DNA of 10,013 nucleotides, from assembly GCA_900556615.1 (NCBI GenBank), contig USPP01000030.1:1-10013 (forward strand), written 5' to 3'. Positions 1 to 6,651 of this stretch are shown here, one piece after another. Source of the stretch: an uncultured Eubacteriales bacterium. Its GTDB lineage: Bacteria > Bacillota > Clostridia > Oscillospirales > CAG-272. The translations under genes and the position numbers were made by a program. The stretch's first letter is position 1; every line of letters starts with the position of its first letter. Under the pieces are notes generated by a model that made no database searches, was not told the DNA's origin, and was given only the letters and a program-made list of their open reading frames with translations.

Positions 1-77
1 TCAGGATCAAATCCACTCCGCTTGACAGCTATGGGGTTCTTGACAGACTTACTGTCGAAGCGGCAATGAGAGGATAG
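1..77 (+). CDS. 3' end of an upstream gene (partial)
   Basis: The frame starting at base 3 is open from the window edge and ends at TAG 75-77. It would give a C-terminus reading ...LDSYGVLDRLTVEAAMRG. Composition and codon choice look like coding sequence, and another frame also runs open as far as TGA at 67-69, so the frame choice is a judgement. The piece is too short to assign to a family. About 170 bases separate it from the next gene, so it need not belong to that operon. Confidence 0.4.
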   Translation, partial: RIKSTPLDSYGVLDRLTVEAAMRG

Positions 78-101
78 GGAGCGGATGTATTCCGACGCTC
101 C
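78..101 (+). other. GC-rich hairpin after the first stop codon
   Basis: GGAGCG at 78-83 pairs perfectly with CGCTCC at 96-101 around a 12-base loop, directly after the stop at 75-77. No T-run follows, so it does not meet the usual form of an intrinsic terminator. It may be an mRNA 3' end structure or chance. Confidence 0.25.
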
Positions 102-195
102 GCTGTGCAGGCGGAAACGTTCGGCGTTATATTTATATAGGGCGGAGATTGATTTTGCCGAAGTATAGTATACTGCAGCTATTATCAAAGAAGCT

Positions 196-223
196 TTTAC
201 AGAGCGAATGATATCTTTATAAC
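196..223 (+). promoter_or_regulatory. candidate promoter of the 250-4322 operon
   Basis: TTTACA (196-201) and TATAAC (218-223) are separated by 16 bases and each match the sigma-A consensus at five of six positions. The start site would fall near 230, giving a leader of about 20 bases with the GAAAGG ribosome binding site at 235-240. Just upstream, AGTATA-G-TATACT (162-174) is a perfect inverted repeat that could be an operator, though AT-rich palindromes also arise by chance. Confidence 0.35.
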
Positions 224-249
224 ATATAAACCATGAAAGGCAAAGAATT

Positions 250-753
250 ATGCAGATTAATAAGGAACGGGTAAAGAAAACTTTTAAGGACAAGCTGATA
301 ACGGCGCTTACGATAGCACCGTCTCTTGCGGTAATGCTCCTCAGCGCGGTTTATAATCTCGCCGTTGAGAGCATGGGGATGAATATCAATTCCGCCGTGC
401 CGATCATGATGTCATGTCTTACGCTTTTTACCGCGCTTGCTTCTACCGTATTGGCTGTGGTATACAAAAGACGTTTTACCACTGTGTTCTTTGCGGTGAT
501 CTTTATGCTGTGCTTTTTATGTTATCTTGGTTTTTACGGCTCCGGAACGACCGATATATACGCGGATGCCTTTTTTGAAATGTTCATGCTTATTCTTTCG
601 GTTCCGGTATGGTCCTATATGCCGCTTGCCATGCGTATTGCCCCAAATCAGGGAATGATGGCTTTGTTCATTACAGCAATTCTGGTGCTTATTAATACGG
701 CAGTATCGATATGGTTGACCGTTTCTGAGAAAAGAGGAAAGAAGCTTGAATGA
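250..753 (+). CDS. small polytopic membrane protein, function unknown
   Basis: A 167-residue protein that I do not recognise. It has a short basic N-terminus, then hydrophobic segments at about residues 16-38, 47-70, 74-95, 108-126 and 137-157, giving four or five predicted membrane helices, and it ends in a basic tail (EKRGKKLE). No catalytic motif is visible. The ATG at 250 is preceded by GAAAGG at a normal distance. Its stop overlaps the start of the next gene by 8 bases, which suggests translational coupling to the RNase M5-like gene and membership of the operon reaching to 4322. Overlapping antisense frames have no ribosome binding site and look like shadows. That this is a real membrane protein gene is likely; its role is unknown. 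Confidence 0.8.
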   Translation: MQINKERVKKTFKDKLITALTIAPSLAVMLLSAVYNLAVESMGMNINSAVPIMMSCLTLFTALASTVLAVVYKRRFTTVFFAVIFMLCFLCYLGFYGSGTTDIYADAFFEMFMLILSVPVWSYMPLAMRIAPNQGMMALFITAILVLINTAVSIWLTVSEKRGKKLE

Positions 754-1345
754 GAAGTTAACGGTTGATCGTCCCGTAATTGTTGAAGGAAAATACGATA
801 AGATCAAGCTTGAATCGGTGATTCAAGGAAATATTATTACCACAGACGGGTTTGGTGTTTTTCGCGATTCCGAAAAAAAAGCTCTGATAAAGCGGCTTGC
901 CGCACCTAACGGAGTTATCGTACTGACGGACAGTGACGGCGGCGGTCTTGTAATAAGGAATTATTTGAATTCCATACTGCCGAAAAATAAGATTACTCAT
1001 CTCTACATACCCGAAATAAAAGGGCGTGAAAAGAGAAAGCATATGGATTCCAAAGAGGGATTTCTTGGCGTAGAGGGAATAGAATGCGATTTGCTTGCAG
1101 AAATTTTTAAGCCGTATGCAGCAAAGAGAGAAAACTCTCTTTCACAGCACAGTATAACAAAGACTGATCTGTTTGACGACGGATTTTCGGGAGGAAACGG
1201 GAGTAGTGAGAGACGTAAAAGGCTTTGTAAAGCCGCCGGACTTCCTACCAATATCAGCGCGAACGCCTTGCTTGAAGCACTGAATCTGTTATATGACTAC
1301 GACGGATATAAAGATCTGATCGAAAAAATAAACCTATATAATTGA
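746..1345 (+). CDS. rnmV: RNase M5-like Toprim protein (5S rRNA maturation family, DUF4093)
   Basis: The 199-residue product has a Toprim domain in its first ~110 residues: the glutamate motif VEGKYD at 13-18 (E14), the TDSDGGG motif at 61-67 (D62, D64) followed by IR, and the later GVEG segment typical of RNase M5. The C-terminal ~60 residues carry the family pattern TKTDLFDDGFSGG...SSERRKRL, the DUF4093 region. RNase M5 cuts 5S rRNA precursors in Firmicutes, assisted by ribosomal protein L18. Length is close to the usual 180-190 residues. The start is TTG at 746, inside the previous gene, with GAGGAAAG just upstream; no ATG fits the conserved N-terminus. The usual neighbours tatD and ksgA are absent and it sits among membrane genes, so it could be a diverged paralogue rather than the housekeeping enzyme. 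Confidence 0.85.
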   Translation: MNEKLTVDRPVIVEGKYDKIKLESVIQGNIITTDGFGVFRDSEKKALIKRLAAPNGVIVLTDSDGGGLVIRNYLNSILPKNKITHLYIPEIKGREKRKHMDSKEGFLGVEGIECDLLAEIFKPYAAKRENSLSQHSITKTDLFDDGFSGGNGSSERRKRLCKAAGLPTNISANALLEALNLLYDYDGYKDLIEKINLYN

Positions 1346-1381
1346 AAGGACGCGGGAGACAATTGCCCGCTGTGAACAACC

Positions 1382-2044
1382 ATGAAACCGGATGAATTTT
1401 TCAGGCATATGAAAATATCCTCAAAAACGTTTGTTTTTCAATGCGCGGAGCTTGCTCGGAAATACAGCGAACTGATAAAATACGGAATTTTCGGCGTACT
1501 TACCACAATTATTGATTTTGGGGTTTATACAATACTATATGAGATGTTGAGTGTCAACGGTACGCTTTCCAATGCGATAGCGTGGTTTGCCGCCGTTGTG
1601 TTTGCTTTTATTACGAATAAGCTGTTCGTCTTTGAATCAAGAAGCCGCAGTTTTTCGAGAATTGCTTATGAGTTTGCTACTTTTTTTGCTGCGAGAGCGT
1701 TTACCGGAGCAGTTTATATAGGGGGATATGCTTTACTTATTGAAATGGGAGTAAACGGATATATTGCCAAAGCCCTGCTTTCGATTTTTAATATTATTGT
1801 AAATTATATTTTTTCCAAGCTTATAACCTTCAGAAAGAGAAAAGCCCCGGAAAATATAGAGGCGATGAAGGAGAACGACAATGCCCCGAGAGTAAGAAAC
1901 GGTGCAATTATGATCGGTGCTTTTGATAAGCAGAAGGCGGAAGCGCCGTATACAGAAAGGGACAAGCTCTGTTCGGAGAACGGAAGCGGCGCTGACGCTT
2001 CTGTTATTTCGGAAGAGCATGAAAAAAAACAAAATGAAGCTTAA
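1382..2044 (+). CDS. GtrA family membrane protein
   Basis: The 220-residue product has a ~30-residue N-terminal extension, four membrane helices (about 31-56, 63-84, 94-118, 122-146) and a charged ~70-residue cytoplasmic tail. The segment KYGIFGVLTTIIDFGVYT and the later VNYIFSKLITFRK are the hallmark ends of the GtrA family, which is linked to lipid-linked sugar translocation or cell-surface polysaccharide modification. The polar C-terminal tail is longer than in typical GtrA proteins of 120-150 residues. The ATG at 1382 is the first after an in-frame stop at 1373-1375 and has a poor ribosome binding site; the in-frame ATG at 1409, with CAGG upstream, is an alternative. Its 3' end overlaps the transporter gene, so the two are probably translated together. 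Confidence 0.85.
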   Translation: MKPDEFFRHMKISSKTFVFQCAELARKYSELIKYGIFGVLTTIIDFGVYTILYEMLSVNGTLSNAIAWFAAVVFAFITNKLFVFESRSRSFSRIAYEFATFFAARAFTGAVYIGGYALLIEMGVNGYIAKALLSIFNIIVNYIFSKLITFRKRKAPENIEAMKENDNAPRVRNGAIMIGAFDKQKAEAPYTERDKLCSENGSGADASVISEEHEKKQNEA

Positions 2045-3521
2045 TTCTATTATGGGTTCTTCGGCTGGGAAACAATCCGGCGAAAAAGATGAAGGCTGTG
2101 CTTTCAGTTATAAGCGAACCCTTCTGTGCGGTTTTGCTTTTTTCGGAATCTGTGCATTTTGGCAGCTCTATGATAATATCATTACCCTTATTCTTAAATT
2201 TGATTTCGGAGTGAACGAAACTGCTTCGGGATGGATTATGTCACTTGACAATATCTTTGCGCTGTTTATGCTTCCTCTTTTCGGCACGTTGTCCGATAAA
2301 ACAAAAACGCGACTCGGAAAGCGTATGCCTTATATTATTTTCGGCACGCTTTTCAGTGCGTTAGCCTTTACGCTTATACCGATAGCTGTCGAAATGAAAA
2401 ATATGGTGTTTTTTGTTTCAGTTCTTCTGGCTGCCCTTGTTGCCATGAGCATATATCGCTCCCCTGCGGTATCTCTTATGCCCGATATCACGCCTAAGCC
2501 CTTTCGTTCAAAGGCGAATGCGGTTATCAATCTGATGGGTACCTTCGGAGGGCTGGCGGTGCTTATATCGGTATCGGTACTTATGAAAACGCAGTATTAT
2601 GTTGATTGTGCTGTCTCCGGAATGAGAACGGCGATCAGCAGCAGCTCTGCGGCAGAGTATTTTTGCGAGGGATGCGGAGAGACACACGTCCTTTCGGATT
2701 TGACATCGGACACATATGTGCTGCGTCTTGAACACGAAAGCTTTTTACCGCTCTTTGCACTTACGGCAGGCATTATGGTTGTGTGCCTTGTAATATTGCT
2801 TCTTTTCATACATGAGAATCGATATACCTCTGAGCGAGAAGAAGCAGAAAGAAGATTGGGCTTATCCGATTCAATGGATTATGGGAACAATGGGGAGGGC
2901 AGAGAAAGGCTTCGTCCTGAGGTAAAGCGCAGCCTTATTTTTCTTCTCTTGTCTGTAGCCTTCTGGTTTATGGGATATAATGCTGTGACAACGGCATTTT
3001 CAAAATATGTTGTATGGTATTGGGGACTTCCGGATGGAGGATTTGCAAACTGTCTTATTGTAGCGCTTGCGGCGGCGGCAGTATCGTATATTCCGATTGG
3101 TTTTATATCCGGCAGAATAGGCAGAAAAAAGACGATTCTAATAGGCGTTGCACTGCTTACCGCAATGTTCGGTTCCGCTTTCTTTTTTAAAAGCTATCAT
3201 CCCGCAATAAATATTCTCTTTGCACTTGTCGGCGTGGCTTGGGCGGCGATAAACGTGAATTCTTATCCTATGGTAGTAGAAATGAGCAGAGGTAGCAGCA
3301 TTGGGAAGTATACAGGACTGTATTATACCTTTTCCATGGCGGCTCAGATTATTACGCCGATTCTGTCGGGATATTTGCTTGATATCAGCTATAAAATGCT
3401 CTTTCCGTATGCTACCGCTTTCGCAGCTCTGTCTTTTGTAACAATGCTTTTTGTAAAACACGGTGATTCCAAGCCGGAAGGGAAAACGTCGATTCTTGAA
3501 AAGATCGGCGCAGATATGTAA
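2019..3521 (+). CDS. major facilitator transporter, SLC45/GPH sugar-symporter-like
   Basis: A ~500-residue transporter with about 12 membrane helices. The first half has the MFS motif-A region as GTLSDKTKTRLGKRMPY and the second half has FISGRIGRKKT, the pseudo-repeat expected between TM2-3 and TM8-9. The pattern LSDKT..R.GKRMPYI resembles SLC45/GPH proton-sugar symporters, so a sugar or glycoside substrate is inferred but not shown. The TM5-TM6 outer loop is unusually long (about residues 192-246) with Cys197, Cys216 and Cys219. The frame is open upstream to 1917, but that part lies inside the GtrA gene and lacks transporter character; ATG 2019, preceded by GGAAGAG, is preferred, with ATG 2034 or 2052 possible. 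It overlaps the GtrA stop by 26 bases and ends 3 bases before the next gene. Confidence 0.85.
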   Translation: MKKNKMKLNSIMGSSAGKQSGEKDEGCAFSYKRTLLCGFAFFGICAFWQLYDNIITLILKFDFGVNETASGWIMSLDNIFALFMLPLFGTLSDKTKTRLGKRMPYIIFGTLFSALAFTLIPIAVEMKNMVFFVSVLLAALVAMSIYRSPAVSLMPDITPKPFRSKANAVINLMGTFGGLAVLISVSVLMKTQYYVDCAVSGMRTAISSSSAAEYFCEGCGETHVLSDLTSDTYVLRLEHESFLPLFALTAGIMVVCLVILLLFIHENRYTSEREEAERRLGLSDSMDYGNNGEGRERLRPEVKRSLIFLLLSVAFWFMGYNAVTTAFSKYVVWYWGLPDGGFANCLIVALAAAAVSYIPIGFISGRIGRKKTILIGVALLTAMFGSAFFFKSYHPAINILFALVGVAWAAINVNSYPMVVEMSRGSSIGKYTGLYYTFSMAAQIITPILSGYLLDISYKMLFPYATAFAALSFVTMLFVKHGDSKPEGKTSILEKIGADM

Positions 3522-3524
3522 CAT

Positions 3525-4322
3525 ATGTGGGTGTTTTTTTTGCTTCTATTTCTGTTATTATTGTATTTGTTTCTTATTTTTCCGGGTAGGGGCACAAAAG
3601 CTTCGGTGTTTCGAGGGCTGTATATTGCGCATAGGGGGCTTCATTCGGAAAATATTACGGAAAATACTCTTGCGGCTTTTGCGGCGGCGGTTGATAAAGG
3701 CTTCGGTATTGAGCTTGATGTACAGCTTTCTTTTGACGGCGTTGCGGTTGTATGTCATGATTCCGATTTGAAAAGAGTATTCGGTATTGACAAAAAGGTC
3801 TCATCGTTTATGGCTTCTGATCTTGAAAAAATCGGGGTACCGTCTTTCGCTTCTGTATTAGAGCTTGTTGCGGCGAAGGTCCCTATGATTGTGGAATTAA
3901 AAGGTGAGAATGCCGATATTACCGTTTGTGAAAAAGCTGCAGAACTGCTTGACAGATATAATGGGATATATTGCGTGGAATCCTTTAATCCTCTTTACGT
4001 GTATTGGTTCAGAAAACATAGACCGAAGGTGATACGAGGGCAGCTTTCCACTCGTTTTACAAGGAATAAGCATTCCGGAAGCTGTGTTCTTCATTTTTTT
4101 CTCCGAAATTTGCTTTGTAATTGTCTTTCACGACCGGATTTTATTGCATATGAATATAAATACGGAACCTCGCTGTCGCTAAGGCTTTGCGGCATTTTGG
4201 GGGCCGAGAAATTTTGCTGGACGCTGCGCAGCGAGGATGAGGTTAAGTCGGCACAAAAATATTTTTCAGCGTTTATTTTTGAAAAATTTATTCCGGACGG
4301 GAAAGAAAGCTTTGTTTTGTAG
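3525..4322 (+). CDS. membrane-anchored glycerophosphodiester phosphodiesterase
   Basis: The 265-residue enzyme hydrolyses glycerophosphodiesters to glycerol-3-phosphate and an alcohol. An N-terminal hydrophobic helix (about residues 3-19) probably anchors it in the membrane. The GDPD TIM-barrel follows with the expected residues: HRG at 36-38, ENT at 46-48, E63 and D65 in GIELDVQ, HD at 78-79, and E124/K126 in IVELKGE. The later segment VESFNPLYVYWFRKHRP is also typical of the family. Length is normal. It starts 3 bases after the transporter stop without a clear ribosome binding site, so coupling is likely. Substrate choice (phospholipid head groups or teichoic-acid-type polymers) cannot be read from the sequence. 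Confidence 0.9.
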   Translation: MWVFFLLLFLLLLYLFLIFPGRGTKASVFRGLYIAHRGLHSENITENTLAAFAAAVDKGFGIELDVQLSFDGVAVVCHDSDLKRVFGIDKKVSSFMASDLEKIGVPSFASVLELVAAKVPMIVELKGENADITVCEKAAELLDRYNGIYCVESFNPLYVYWFRKHRPKVIRGQLSTRFTRNKHSGSCVLHFFLRNLLCNCLSRPDFIAYEYKYGTSLSLRLCGILGAEKFCWTLRSEDEVKSAQKYFSAFIFEKFIPDGKESFVL

Positions 4323-4328
4323 AAAGGT

Positions 4329-4506
4329 TTAAGGCAATACTGCTGGGTTCACGGCTTGCGCCTTGATGGCATATCCGCTTGTTCATTTCTCGCCACACTT
4401 CACAAATTTTGTCGGCAGAGGAGCTAATCTTGCCTTTTCAATTTGTATCGTTTGACAACACATGACTGCGCATCTGTACCATCAGAACCCGGCGGTATTA
4501 CCTTAA
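4329..4506 (+). repeat. MITE-like repeat, copy 1
   Basis: A 178-bp element begins TTAAGGCAATACTGCTGGG and ends with the inverse, CCCGGCGGTATTACCTTAA, so the termini form a ~19-bp inverted repeat with three differences. Both ends carry TTAA, which may be a target duplication or part of the repeat. The interior aligns with the reverse complement of copy 2, including a shared 13-base block GTCGGCAGAGGAG at 4411-4423. GAGGAG (4418-4423) can pair with CTTTTC (4434-4439) through G-T wobbles. It encodes no protein. It lies 6 bases after the phosphodiesterase stop and before the operon terminator, so it should be transcribed. Confidence 0.85.
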
Positions 4507-4553
4507 ACTTAGGTGTTGAGATTTAATATTCATTGAACAGATATTCGGAAATC

Positions 4554-4583
4554 AAGGCGTCAGTAGCTTTTGGCGCCTTTTTT
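4554..4583 (+). terminator. intrinsic terminator of the 250-4322 operon
   Basis: AAGGCGTCA (4554-4562) pairs with TGGCGCCTT (4571-4579) with one T-G wobble around an 8-base loop, and six T residues run to 4583. This is a good rho-independent terminator, placed downstream of repeat copy 1 and upstream of the GH27 promoter. Confidence 0.85.
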
Positions 4584-4644
4584 ATATAGGGACTTAATTA
4601 TATATTCGGGCAACAAATTAAGAATTCTATGTCACAATATGGAG

Positions 4645-4673
4645 TTGTTTATTAAATGAAAATATGATAAAAT
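4645..4673 (+). promoter_or_regulatory. promoter of the GH27 gene
   Basis: TTGTTT (4645-4650) and TAAAAT (4668-4673) are 17 bases apart, and TGA just before the -10 gives an extended -10 element. The start site would be near 4680, about 40 bases before the ATG, with AGAGGAAAGG at 4701-4710 as ribosome binding site. The preceding terminator makes independent transcription likely. The AT-rich 4584-4644 shows nothing else. Confidence 0.6.
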
Positions 4674-4720
4674 TATTTTGGATATATATGCAAAAGATGC
4701 AGAGGAAAGGATGAGACCAA

Positions 4721-5521
4721 ATGATACAATTAACTCCACCAATGGGCTGGAATTCATGGAATACTTTCGGAAAAAATATAAGCGAAGTAACGTTGAGGGA
4801 GGCAGCTGATGCACTCGTTAAAACAGGACTTCGTGATTCCGGATATCAATATCTTGTAATTGACGATACCTGGGCATTGCGTGAACGCGGTAAAGACGGA
4901 AGGCTGATTCCGAATCCCGATAAATTTCCTAATGGAATTAAAGCTGTGAGCGATTATGTTCATGATAAGGGATTAAAATTCGGTATATATTCGTGTGCGG
5001 GAACCATGACCTGCGCTCAATATCCCGGAAGCTATGAATACGAGTTTCTTGATGCCGAGACTTTTGCAGAATGGGGAGTTGATTTCCTTAAATACGATTA
5101 TTGTTTTAAGCCGACATTTGAGAGAGGGGAGCTTCTATATCGCAGAATGGGGCTTGCTCTTGCTAACTGCGGACGGGATATTCTCTTTTCCGCTTGCTCA
5201 TGGGGAAATGACGATACAAAATCCTGGATAAAGACAACAGGCGCTCATATGTGGCGTTCGACGCATGACGTTTTCGATTCGTGGGAATCTATAAAAATGA
5301 GAGCCAAGGAACAGCTTGATATACAAAAATACAATGGTTTAGGCTGTTTTAATGACATGGATATGCTTGTTGTCGGAATGAACGGAAAGGGAAATGTCGG
5401 TTTAACGCCGAGTTCTTTTGTTCAGTACCGTACACATTTTGCTTTGTGGGCACTGCTCGGTTCACCGCTTATGATAGGATGTGATATCCGTAATGCAGAC
5501 GCCGATGTAATAGATTGCTGA
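4721..5521 (+). CDS. GH27 alpha-galactosidase, C-terminally truncated
   Basis: The product removes terminal alpha-galactose from oligosaccharides (melibiase family; clan GH-D). The start TPPMGWNSWNTFG is diagnostic. By comparison with human GLA, D48-D49 (IDD.W) match D92-D93, K124 and D126 (FLKYDYC) match K168 and the nucleophile D170, and R179 and D183 (MWRSTHDVFDSW) match R227 and the acid/base D231. No signal peptide is seen, so it would act in the cytoplasm. It ends at residue 266 just after the last barrel strand (SPLMIGCDIR); family members continue through a final helix and a beta-sandwich domain of 100 or more residues. Reading the last bases one frame over gives R-L-L-N (5512-5523), as expected of the missing helix, so a small frameshift followed by a deletion junction is possible. 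Probably a pseudogene; activity is doubtful. Confidence 0.85.
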   Translation: MIQLTPPMGWNSWNTFGKNISEVTLREAADALVKTGLRDSGYQYLVIDDTWALRERGKDGRLIPNPDKFPNGIKAVSDYVHDKGLKFGIYSCAGTMTCAQYPGSYEYEFLDAETFAEWGVDFLKYDYCFKPTFERGELLYRRMGLALANCGRDILFSACSWGNDDTKSWIKTTGAHMWRSTHDVFDSWESIKMRAKEQLDIQKYNGLGCFNDMDMLVVGMNGKGNVGLTPSSFVQYRTHFALWALLGSPLMIGCDIRNADADVIDC

Positions 5522-6173
5522 ATTTAATGCGGAGGGGAATATTCTTGTGGCAAAGAACAATGGAGCGCCTTCGTATCTCATATATAAGATATGTGCGGAT
5601 GAGGGAAAGCTTCTTTCTTCGCTGACAATTAAATCATATGCAAGTGTAAATGATTGGGAGGTGGACGGTGCCCCGCTTGCCGGAAATGAATTCGGTATCT
5701 ATGTAAAATCAACCGATGATTTTGATTTTGAAAGCGATACACCTGCTGACGGTGCAAGTGGTATGGTCGGAAAGAAAAATCACACATGGAAGCTTGATGA
5801 ATATGTAAATGGTAAAAGTGAAATATATGTCTGTATCTATTTTCTAAATAATAGCAGTTTTATTGATTGGGTACGGTTTTATTCTTTTGATTTTTCCGCA
5901 GCCGAAAAAATAAATGCTCCTGCAACAAGTTCTTCCGACATAGAGTCACAACCGGAGAGCACCACGTCGATGGGTTCCGGAACAGAAACCGATAATAAGG
6001 CTTCGATTACATCGGGAACGAACGATGATTCTACAGATACAAGCGACATTATTGATCCTGAGGAGAAGAATACCAATTTAATCGCAATTACTTTGATTGC
6101 TGTAGCGACAATTGCAGCTGTCATCGTAGTTGTGGCTATGATAAAAGTTGCAAAGTCTAATAAAACAGATTAA
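5514..6173 (+). pseudogene. C-terminal fragment of a cell-surface protein with membrane anchor
   Basis: The frame is open from 5514 and has a possible GTG start at 5547 behind GGAGGGG (5531-5537), giving 208 residues. Residues ~8-115 look like a beta-rich, jelly-roll-type domain (YLIYKICADEGKLLSSLTI, then NEFGIYVKSTDDF). Residues ~116-174 are a Ser/Thr/Asp-rich linker, ~178-199 one strong membrane helix, and the end KVAKSNKTD is basic. This is the architecture of the C-terminus of secreted, membrane-tethered carbohydrate-active proteins, but no signal peptide exists. With the GH27 gene ending abruptly at the same place, the parsimonious reading is a remnant joined by deletion, either from a larger protein or from the same gene's lost middle. 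Its stop codon lies inside the end of repeat copy 2. Function of the domain is not recognised. Confidence 0.65.
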
Positions 6174-6349
6174 GACAATACCGTACCATGATTGTTGTGC
6201 AGTTGCGCCGCTGGATTTTTCGTCAGACAATACAAGTTGAGGAGGCAAGAGTGACTCCTCTGCCGACGAAATTTGTGAAATATGACGGAAAAGATGCAAG
6301 CAAATGCGCAATAAAGGCGTTAGCTATGTACCCGGCGGTATTGCCTTAA
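6170..6349 (-). repeat. MITE-like repeat, copy 2 (inverted relative to copy 1)
   Basis: A 180-bp element bounded by TTAA at 6170-6173 and 6346-6349. The ends TTAAGACAATACCG and CGGTATTGCCTTAA are inverted repeats. Read on the minus strand it aligns with copy 1 along most of its length, sharing TTCACAAATTT and GTCGGCAGAGGAG. GAGGAG (6239-6244) pairs perfectly with CTCCTC (6255-6260), where copy 1 has wobble pairs instead, so the hairpin is kept. No coding capacity is visible. Its left TTAA provides the TAA stop of the surface-protein fragment. Confidence 0.85.
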
Positions 6350-6377
6350 CTTTAGTCATAAAAACCGCCGACCAAAC

Positions 6378-6473
6378 CGATGGCTTGTCCGGTGCTATAA
6401 AGGTAAGCTCCCGGTAGGGTGAAAGCCGTCGAAAAGCTTGATGCCTCTGCTACAAATGGAGGTTTTCACATTT
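6378..6473 (+). promoter_or_regulatory. candidate structured leader RNA upstream of a small ORF
   Basis: CGATGGC (6378-6384) pairs with GCCGTCG (6425-6431, one wobble). Inside it CCGG-T-GCT (6389-6396) pairs with AGC-TC-CCGG (6406-6414) around a 9-base loop, separated by an asymmetric internal loop that contains TAGGGTGAAA. Downstream, CCTCT (6444-6448) can pair with GGAGG (6458-6462), the ribosome binding site of the small ORF. The arrangement suggests translational control by a leader, riboswitch-like or protein-bound. I could not match it to a known class. No clear promoter is seen between repeat copy 2 and this structure. Confidence 0.4.
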
Positions 6474-6584
6474 ATGAGGATAGTCTCAGGTTTTGACTTG
6501 GAAGCAGATCAATCTGTAATATCTGATATCGAAAAGAAATGGAGAAAAATCGACAGAAGTCGGGAGCGTTTGGAGAAAATATAG
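6474..6584 (+). CDS. small ORF, 36 residues, basic helical peptide
   Basis: ATG 6474 follows a strong GGAGG (6458-6462) with an 11-base gap and opens a 36-codon frame ending TAG 6582-6584. The product begins MRIVSGFDLEADQ and continues as a highly charged, probably helical stretch rich in Lys, Arg and Glu. There is no signal peptide or known motif. The ribosome binding site may be masked by the hairpin described for the leader. The gap to the next gene is 67 bases without a terminator, so co-transcription is plausible. It may be a genuine small protein, a leader peptide or a remnant of a longer gene. Confidence 0.45.
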   Translation: MRIVSGFDLEADQSVISDIEKKWRKIDRSRERLEKI

Positions 6585-6651
6585 CATTTATGAATAAGAA
6601 ACGAAGTTTCTGATGACAATAAATAAAAATAAATTGCCGGAGGAAATTGGT

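Noticed and set aside
1352..1370. Hairpin GCGGG/CCCGC between rnmV and the GtrA gene as a terminator
   Set aside because: Only five pairs with a nine-base loop and no T-run; the genes appear co-transcribed.
1917..2018. N-terminal extension of the transporter frame
   Set aside because: It lies entirely within the GtrA gene, is Arg/Lys-rich and unlike an MFS N-terminus; ATG 2019 has an upstream GGAAGAG.
6378..6431. FMN, c-di-GMP-I or cobalamin riboswitch
   Set aside because: Short matches such as AGGGTGAAA or GGTA...CCGG occur, but the required conserved cores and helices are missing.
6378..6450. Fluoride riboswitch resemblance (GATG, later CTTGATGCCTCTGC)
   Set aside because: The pseudoknot partner would be only three bases, spacing is too long, and no fluoride exporter gene follows.
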